Source: Mytilus californianus
Lineage: Eukaryota; Mollusca; Bivalvia; Mytilida; Mytilidae
Length of the DNA: 64,000 nt
Assembly (NCBI RefSeq): GCF_021869535.1
Contig: NW_026262712.1
Location: 110,047,640-110,111,639, forward strand
Reading direction: 5' to 3'
Each line of letters begins with the position of its first letter. The stretch's first letter is position 1. Positions 58,181 to 64,000 of this stretch are shown piece after piece. The notes under the pieces are model-generated. The model was not told the DNA's origin. It ran no database searches and was given only the letters and a program-made list of their open reading frames with translations. The translations under genes and the position numbers were made by a program.

Positions 58181-58684
58181 TATACATTACTCGTTCATTT
58201 TATAGCAAATATTTGCTGATATCTTCATTAAGGAATTAACTATAAGCGTTTCCGTGTTTGAAGAAGAAAAAGACAAAAATCGGTGAGTCACGCTTTATCG
58301 CACTTTTACAAAAAACGGCACCGTGGGAAAACTCTATGACACGGCTAAAATGATTTTATAATATGACGCCCTTATTACACTTTGTAAACAAAGCCGTGTT
58401 CTAATTAGCACAAAACATGTTTGACACATGCGCACACACTTACTGTTTATATCGCTTGTTATTTTCATTTTTATCCTAATAATTAAAAATATATACATTT
58501 TAGCTGCTAACATAAACTTTTATTATATATTGTTTATCAAACAACATATATTTACCCTGCTATTAGTTTTAAACTGATCAAATATGAAAATGTAATGTAC
58601 ATACTCCACGGGGAGGAAGCGGGAACATCCAAACATTTCTAAGGTATTGACCTATAAAAATACTGTATTTGTCCTATTAGTATC

Positions 58685-58847
58685 GAAATAATTCCTTCAT
58701 GTCATGCTCTAATGCTCATTTTAATATGGGTAGGCATTATATTTTACCATATTTTACACCTCGCTAACACTCAGTGTAAAATATCGACAAAAATAATACC
58801 TATCCATGTTAAAATGTGCATAGAGCATGACATGAAGGAATTATTTC
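58685..58847. repeat. 163-bp palindromic foldback element
   Basis: Starts GAAATAATTCCTTCATGTCA and ends with its complement TGACATGAAGGAATTATTTC. Arms pair through GCATGCTCTA.../...TAGAGCATG and AGGCATTAT/ATAATACCT. Apex CACCTCGCTAACACTCAGTG. Shares terminal GAAATAATTC and the outer flank GTATTTGTCCTATTAG with the 17.1-kb hairpin. Confidence 0.85.
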
Positions 58848-59034
58848 TTAAGTATAACACTACATGGTGTTATCCATAACAATAAATAATTTGTTTATTC
58901 AAAGGATCAATAGGTTTACATGGATCGTCTCTAATTTTGCAGCCGCTTTTAACAACATTACGTAATAAATATGAGTCGATATCCCATTCTTAATAATAAT
59001 TCTACAGATACAGCCAAGCTTTCAAACAGAATCT

Positions 59035-59172
59035 TTTTATCAAGTACGGTATGGGTTTTTCTCATTGTTGAAGGCCGTACGGTTGCCTATAATTGCTCAC
59101 ATCCACTTCATTTGAACTTGGGTGGATAGTTGTCTCATTGACAATCATACCTCATCTCCTTATTCTTATATT
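59035..59172 (+). mobile_element. SINE-like repeat (CATACCACATCTTCT family), 3' copy
   Basis: GGTATGGGTTTTTCTCATTG, TGAAGGCCGTACGGTTGCC, GGATAGTTGTCTCATTGACA then CATACCTCATCTCC. Confidence 0.65.
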
Positions 59173-59234
59173 TATCTGAGTTGCAGCATTTTCATCTGCA
59201 ACCGAATTCAACAGACCATCAAAAACATGTAATT

Positions 59235-59527
59235 TATCGTGTTTTAGATTGTAAATGAGCTTCCACAAGATCTATATGAACAACGGTCTTATTCTAGTAG
59301 GACCTGGATTACGACTTTCACCACTATTATTTCAAAATTAAGGCGAAGTATATGTAGTTAGGCAGTGTGAAATCTTGAACGCAGTTGGAACATTTTGAAC
59401 TGCATCTGAATATCTAAATTAGATTAAAACGAATCTATAAATAAGAAGATGTGGTATGAGTGCCAATGAGACAAATGTATTATATAAATGCAAATGTTTT
59501 ACGTGAAAAGCATCGATAAAATACTTT
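59235..59527 (+). repeat. Low-copy repeat, partner of 42048-42390
   Basis: Same order of blocks as the 42-kb copy, but interrupted at 59442-59475 by a fragment of the SINE-like family (AGAAGATGTGGTATGAGTGC...GAGACA). Confidence 0.6.
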
Positions 59528-59529
59528 TT

Positions 59530-61190
59530 ATTCACTTTGAATTTCAATGTCTCGAAAATCAAAATTCCTCGGATTGGCTTTTTCAGAAAAGTCAATTATA
59601 GTCTCGATATGTAAAGTACAAGAAAGAAGAACAAAATAAGCGTAACTTCTTGCAGGCGTCACGCTACAATGTCGTAAATTTTAATGTTTTTTTTATGCTA
59701 CACTCAAACATTAATGATTAAAACTGCAAAAAGGAATCTTGTGACTACTGTTTTTTTTCATATTATTAAAACGGAAATTTTGACAGTGATAATATTATTT
59801 TTAAACAAATTTCTGTGGACGGAAATTTGAGAAATCACAATTTTAAGTGAACAAAATGCATTTTTTTTTGTTGATTTTTAACCACACAAACATTCTACTT
59901 ATTTTTTTTGTTTTTGTTATTTTTCTCGCTTTTATTATTATTTTTTATGAGACCCGAAGTAGAAGGCAATTGCCTACATGTCTCTACATAATTTACGATT
60001 ACTATTATGAATATGCTTTTAAATTATCATAAATTTGAAATCATCATATCAGTTAAATCTAAATCGTCATTAATTGAAAAGAAATTTAAACTGTTTAATG
60101 TCAAATTTAAACATTTGAAATGAATGAAAGTAAACGGATATAATAATCAATTTTAGTGAATGTTTTATAAAAAATAACTAAATTGATGTGTTTTATATAC
60201 ATAAAATCTATAAGTAACATCAGAGACATATAATTGTATTATACGTCTCTGGTAATGTGAATGTTATTGATGATGAGGCGTTCTAATGAGAATAATGTAG
60301 GATAAATAGACATTGCGGTAACTGTCATACACCTACGATAAGGATTACAATTACACTTTCAGGTAGCATTTTAATCTTGGGTCATCTCAAAGCGCAAATA
60401 TAAATCATCGTTCCAAAGCAAAGTCTAACACCTATGATGTTTTTCTATAGTTGAACAACTGGGTTTTTAAGAAATATATGAAGTACTATGTACACAATAA
60501 TTATTGTATGATAGAATGGACAAACATCATGTAATGAATTTTACATGAGACATAAAAATAAAATCGTATTGTGATTGGCTATGTGTAAAGAAAGGGCAAT
60601 CAACTAAGCAGCAGGTTGCCAATATTCAATGTTTATGCTAATTAAGACATACATTTTCCATATTTTTTTTAAAGAAAATGAGAGGATACAGAGGATGGGT
60701 GCTTAAGAACTATTTATTGTTCATGGCATTATACTTTCCGATTGGCATATATTTATTATCTTTTATTTTTCTGAATTTGAGCTAACACTTTTGTCCACGT
60801 TTTTGGTATAAAAAAAATAAAAAATATACGAAAAATATACAACACCGTTATCAATGAACATCTCTGTATCGAATATTCGTCAGACTCTATAGTAAAATTG
60901 ATGTACTCAAATAGTTGGAATTTAACTACTAATATCTTTCTTTTCAACTAAACAAGACCAATACCAGGTCTGGACATGCGTCACTGCATGTAATTGATTG
61001 ATGTTGGATGTATACTGAAGCATCCCTTTCATTGAAGGCAAGACAATTTTGACGAGAATTTTGCTCAAACAATGAGTGCTGTAAAATTTCAACCTATCGG
61101 AAAATAGGAAGTGGCTTCATAGTTGATGTAAAAATTCCTTATCTCAAAATTATTAAGCTACAGACCAAATATGAAATCATTCCCTTCGAT
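59530..61190. other. Intergenic stretch, one small hairpin
   Basis: AT-rich, no gene supported. At 60220-60252 CAGAGACATATAAT and ATTATACGTCTCTG form a 14-bp stem with one mismatch and a very short loop. Confidence 0.45.
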
Positions 61191-61227
61191 AGAGGCCAGG
61201 AAAACTTTGAGAAAATCTTTGTATGCA

Positions 61228-61262
61228 AGGTCTTTCGGACGGATGGACGGACGGACAGAGTC
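61228..61262. repeat. (GGAC)n short repeat
   Basis: GACGGATGGACGGACGGACA, similar to the GGAC tract at 63194-63255. Confidence 0.6.
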
Positions 61263-63010
61263 GAGCGGTTACTAGACCTGTTTTCGCCTTCAGCGACGCA
61301 GGTAAACATGACCACCAGGTTCTGAGTTAATTGTTTTTGTGCCATTTTCATAGAGATCTTGGGAATCATTTGAGTATAGACGGGTTTTGTTCACGGTGTC
61401 GATATTTTTTTCCGGCTCTCCCATGAACATGGTTAGGTCTGGTCTGATCGAAGCATGAGCAGTGTGACTCATGAGCCGAGACGGGTTCATTCGAGTGTTC
61501 TTATGACGATCATGCAAAGTTTATCCACAACAATTTTCCGTTGATTAAAGGGGATAAAAGGTGCAAAGGTATATCACTCGAAAAGAAATTGTTAAAAACA
61601 ATCGCACACTATTTAAGTCGGCTAAGGAGTAGTTTCGGATACAAAAAGTATAATCGTAAAAACGAAGGACATAAATATTTCAAAAGCACTGCTCTACGAC
61701 AGGCTTAATATTTATATTGTGTTACTTGCTAATCGCATTTTCCGGCCGTGATTTTCAAGTGCATCGTTTGTAAAGTTATCTCTGAACAAAATTTTTGCTG
61801 ATTTTGCTATACTAAAATAACGTCGCACACAATTTTGGTCATAACATAAAGAGGAGTACTGTGTTTCTCGGAGAATGCGTATGGGTCTCTGCTGTTTTTG
61901 GTGGGCGACAAAATATATCTGAACAGACATCCAGTATTGAGACCTTATACAAGAAAGCAGATTCGAAAACCCCAGAATATGTAGAGGAAGTCTAAAAAAT
62001 TATTACACAGACTTATCACACTCTATAGAGTAAAGCTTGAACACGCATTCGGAAAATACAAAAAAATACAAAGTAATAACTAATGGGCATTTTTTTGTGA
62101 CATATCCAATAGAGCGATTCAAATTTGTTGTGACCATTTGTTAGCTGCATTGGTGTGTCGTCGGAAAGACTTATTTATATAACAACAAAAAATCATTTAG
62201 TTTTACTAGGTATATCTATTGTTACTTTTTTATATTTTAAGATGACCCCTTGTTTTTCGTCAGCTGTAATCGTGAGTCTAAGTGTAATCTTATGTATAGA
62301 CCTAGTTTCCGCAAATGTCTAGTTATCACGACTTAAATACATGTAAATTAAGAAAATAAATGACTGAGACCGAGTTGTCCATTTCTTAGTAAAAAGGTAA
62401 AAAAAATATCTGTGGATTATTAAAGCAGAAACATGATTTATGTTCTTAGATATCAAAATAAATAAAGAAAGAAAGAAGAGAACAGAAAAGATACAAATAC
62501 ACAGAGTGTACTTTAAAAAAAGAATATATTATTGCAGATAAATATTTTCGTTTTTGACACGATAATACAAATACACACACAGATCTATTACTTTGTTCAT
62601 ACGCGATATAGTTTTAAAAGACAGACAAAATGGTTTATTATAGTGTCACAATATAATTTCTAAAATGGTACTTCAAGTTAAGCGAGGATTTTAACCTTTT
62701 TATTCAAATAACTAATTTCTTTTTTTATATTTGGAGACCATCACAAAATGCTTGATAAGAATTATAAAACAATAAGATGTACGTAAATAGATATACTGAA
62801 TTTTTATGAAAGATAGCAACCAAATAGAATAACTGGTTTTGCATCTGAATAACATTTTCTTTTTCAATATTTATAGAGCAATTTCTGTCCTCCTCTGATC
62901 AATGAAAAAATATACACATAGCGATCTAGTATTTGTAACGGAATTATTGGGTTTAAACTTTGATAGTCACATGTAAAATAAAATAAAAACAAGAATGTGT
63001 CCATAGTACA
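61263..63010. other. Intergenic stretch, nothing recognised
   Basis: No domain, RNA gene or repeat identified. Overlapping minus-strand frames at 61139-61517 and 61712-61930 are short and without motif. Confidence 0.35.
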
Positions 63011-63013
63011 CGG

Positions 63014-63300
63014 ATGCCCCACTCGCACTATCATTTTCTATGTTCAGTGGACCGTGAAATTGGGGTCAAAACTTTATTTTGGCATTTAAATAAGAAAGAT
63101 CACATCATAGGGAACATGTGTATCAAGTTTCAAGTTGATTGGACTTCAACTTCATCAAAAACTACCTTGACCAAAAACTTTAACCTGAAGCGGGACAGAC
63201 GGACGGACGGACGGACGGACGAACAAACGAACGGACGAACGAACGAACGGACGCACAGACCGAAAAACATAATGCCCCTCTACTATTGTAGGTGGGGCAT
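63014..63300 (+). mobile_element. Non-autonomous element with ATGCCCCAC / GTGGGGCAT ends
   Basis: Exact 9-bp inverted ends at 63014-63022 and 63292-63300. Near the right end ATGCCCCTCTAC and GTAGGTGGGGCAT also form a hairpin (63271-63300). The interior holds a (GGAC/GAAC)n tract at 63194-63255. I recognise this as a repeat type common in bivalves; the Arg/Thr/Asp-rich frame across it is not a gene. Confidence 0.6.
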
Positions 63301-64000
63301 AATAAATAGAAAAAAATGTCAAACTTAACTACAACTAGCAATCTAAAGCAGGTTAAAGGGAGATATTTTCATGAACTTAATACTTGTATGACACAATATA
63401 TTGACCGTCTGACTCATACACACTGACAAAAAATTAATAATCTTATCATGGTAAACAGTCAAAACATACTTATACTGTTTCGTTACATTACTATATCATT
63501 TACATCTATGTGGTTATAAAAATATGTTTATGTTTTCACTGTCATAGCGAATTAAATAACAAGACATATGCAGTATTGATGATTCAAGAACTGTTTTAGT
63601 ATGATACAATACTGGCATAAGTAAATTTTGCTTTCTGTCTTTTTAGAACAATTACACATTCCATAATGTTTTTCAATGTTTGTCTATAATAATGCACAGG
63701 ATTGTATCAATATTGATTTAAAGCACAACCTTATTATTCTTTTTATTAAACTCTGTTTTAATTTCGTTTGAGGTATCACTTTTTAAATGAATACATTATA
63801 GATAGAGGTGTTGGGCAACCAATGCATGGGTTGAAAATACGTTCTTCCGTTATGTTCAGTGCACCAGTCTTGAATTCTAGTGCTTTAGCGCGATTAATCG
63901 ATCAATGATTACGACAAACGTTTTCTGTTATGACGCTATAGAATTATGGGAAAACGGTTTTTTTGTATTTTCTTCAATTTCGGAAAACTCGAAATTGTGT
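63301..64000. other. Terminal stretch, nothing recognised
   Basis: AT-rich sequence to the window end without supported feature. Confidence 0.35.

Noticed and set aside
63014-63328. 104-codon frame rich in Arg, Thr, Asp and Gly
   Set aside because: Produced by a GGAC/GAAC repeat in a dispersed non-autonomous element; composition and context do not support a gene.

Overview
The window is animal nuclear DNA: AT-rich, intron-rich and full of interspersed repeats, with no bacterial-style gene packing. The dispersed families (a short element ending in CATACCACATCTTCT, tRNA-derived SINEs, many Penelope-like retroelement remnants, palindromic MITE-like elements) and a Mab-21/cGAS-like gene of the type expanded in bivalves point to a bivalve mollusc, most likely a mussel (Mytilus-like). 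That assignment is an inference from recognised patterns; no search was run.

Region 1 (about 2.6-31.0 kb, plus strand) holds the main gene: 18 coding exons of a secreted astacin-family (M12A) zinc metalloproteinase, ending in a stop at 31010-31012. Domain order is astacin catalytic domain (exons 1-4), EGF-like (5), CUB (6-8), EGF-like (9), MAM (10-13), threonine/proline-rich mucin-like linker (14), second MAM (15-18). All 17 internal junctions have GT/AG sites and compatible phases, giving 876 residues in the window. The signal peptide, propeptide and start of the catalytic domain lie upstream and were not found. The introns carry Penelope-like reverse transcriptase remnants, SINEs, minisatellites and long hairpins.

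Region 2 (about 31-47.3 kb) has no gene I can support. It holds retroelement debris (three Penelope-like fragments, a LINE reverse transcriptase tail), an inverted tRNA-derived SINE, microsatellites, and a 294-bp TA-flanked palindromic MITE nested inside another repeat.

Region 3 (about 47.4-53.7 kb) holds a Mab-21-domain/cGAS-like receptor gene on the plus strand. It is broken by two in-frame stops and one single-base T insertion. Its 3' half and downstream flank were then duplicated in tandem, and the second copy is more decayed. The duplicated flank includes a MITE-like element with terminal inverted repeats.

Region 4 (about 54-57.4 kb) holds a degenerate Penelope-like element on the minus strand with its GIY-YIG endonuclease upstream of the reverse transcriptase (permuted, Naiad-like order), interrupted by a SINE-like insertion. 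The remainder to 64 kb is repeat debris, a second large hairpin of the family seen at 17.1 kb, and a GGAC-repeat element with terminal inverted repeats.

The astacin gene is probably functional and extracellular; the cGAS-like locus, a family linked to innate nucleic-acid sensing, appears dead. I see no functional link between them. The least ordinary items are the 80-bp tandem triplication across a splice donor in the CUB domain, the hairpin family with a shared apex, and the permuted Penelope-like element.
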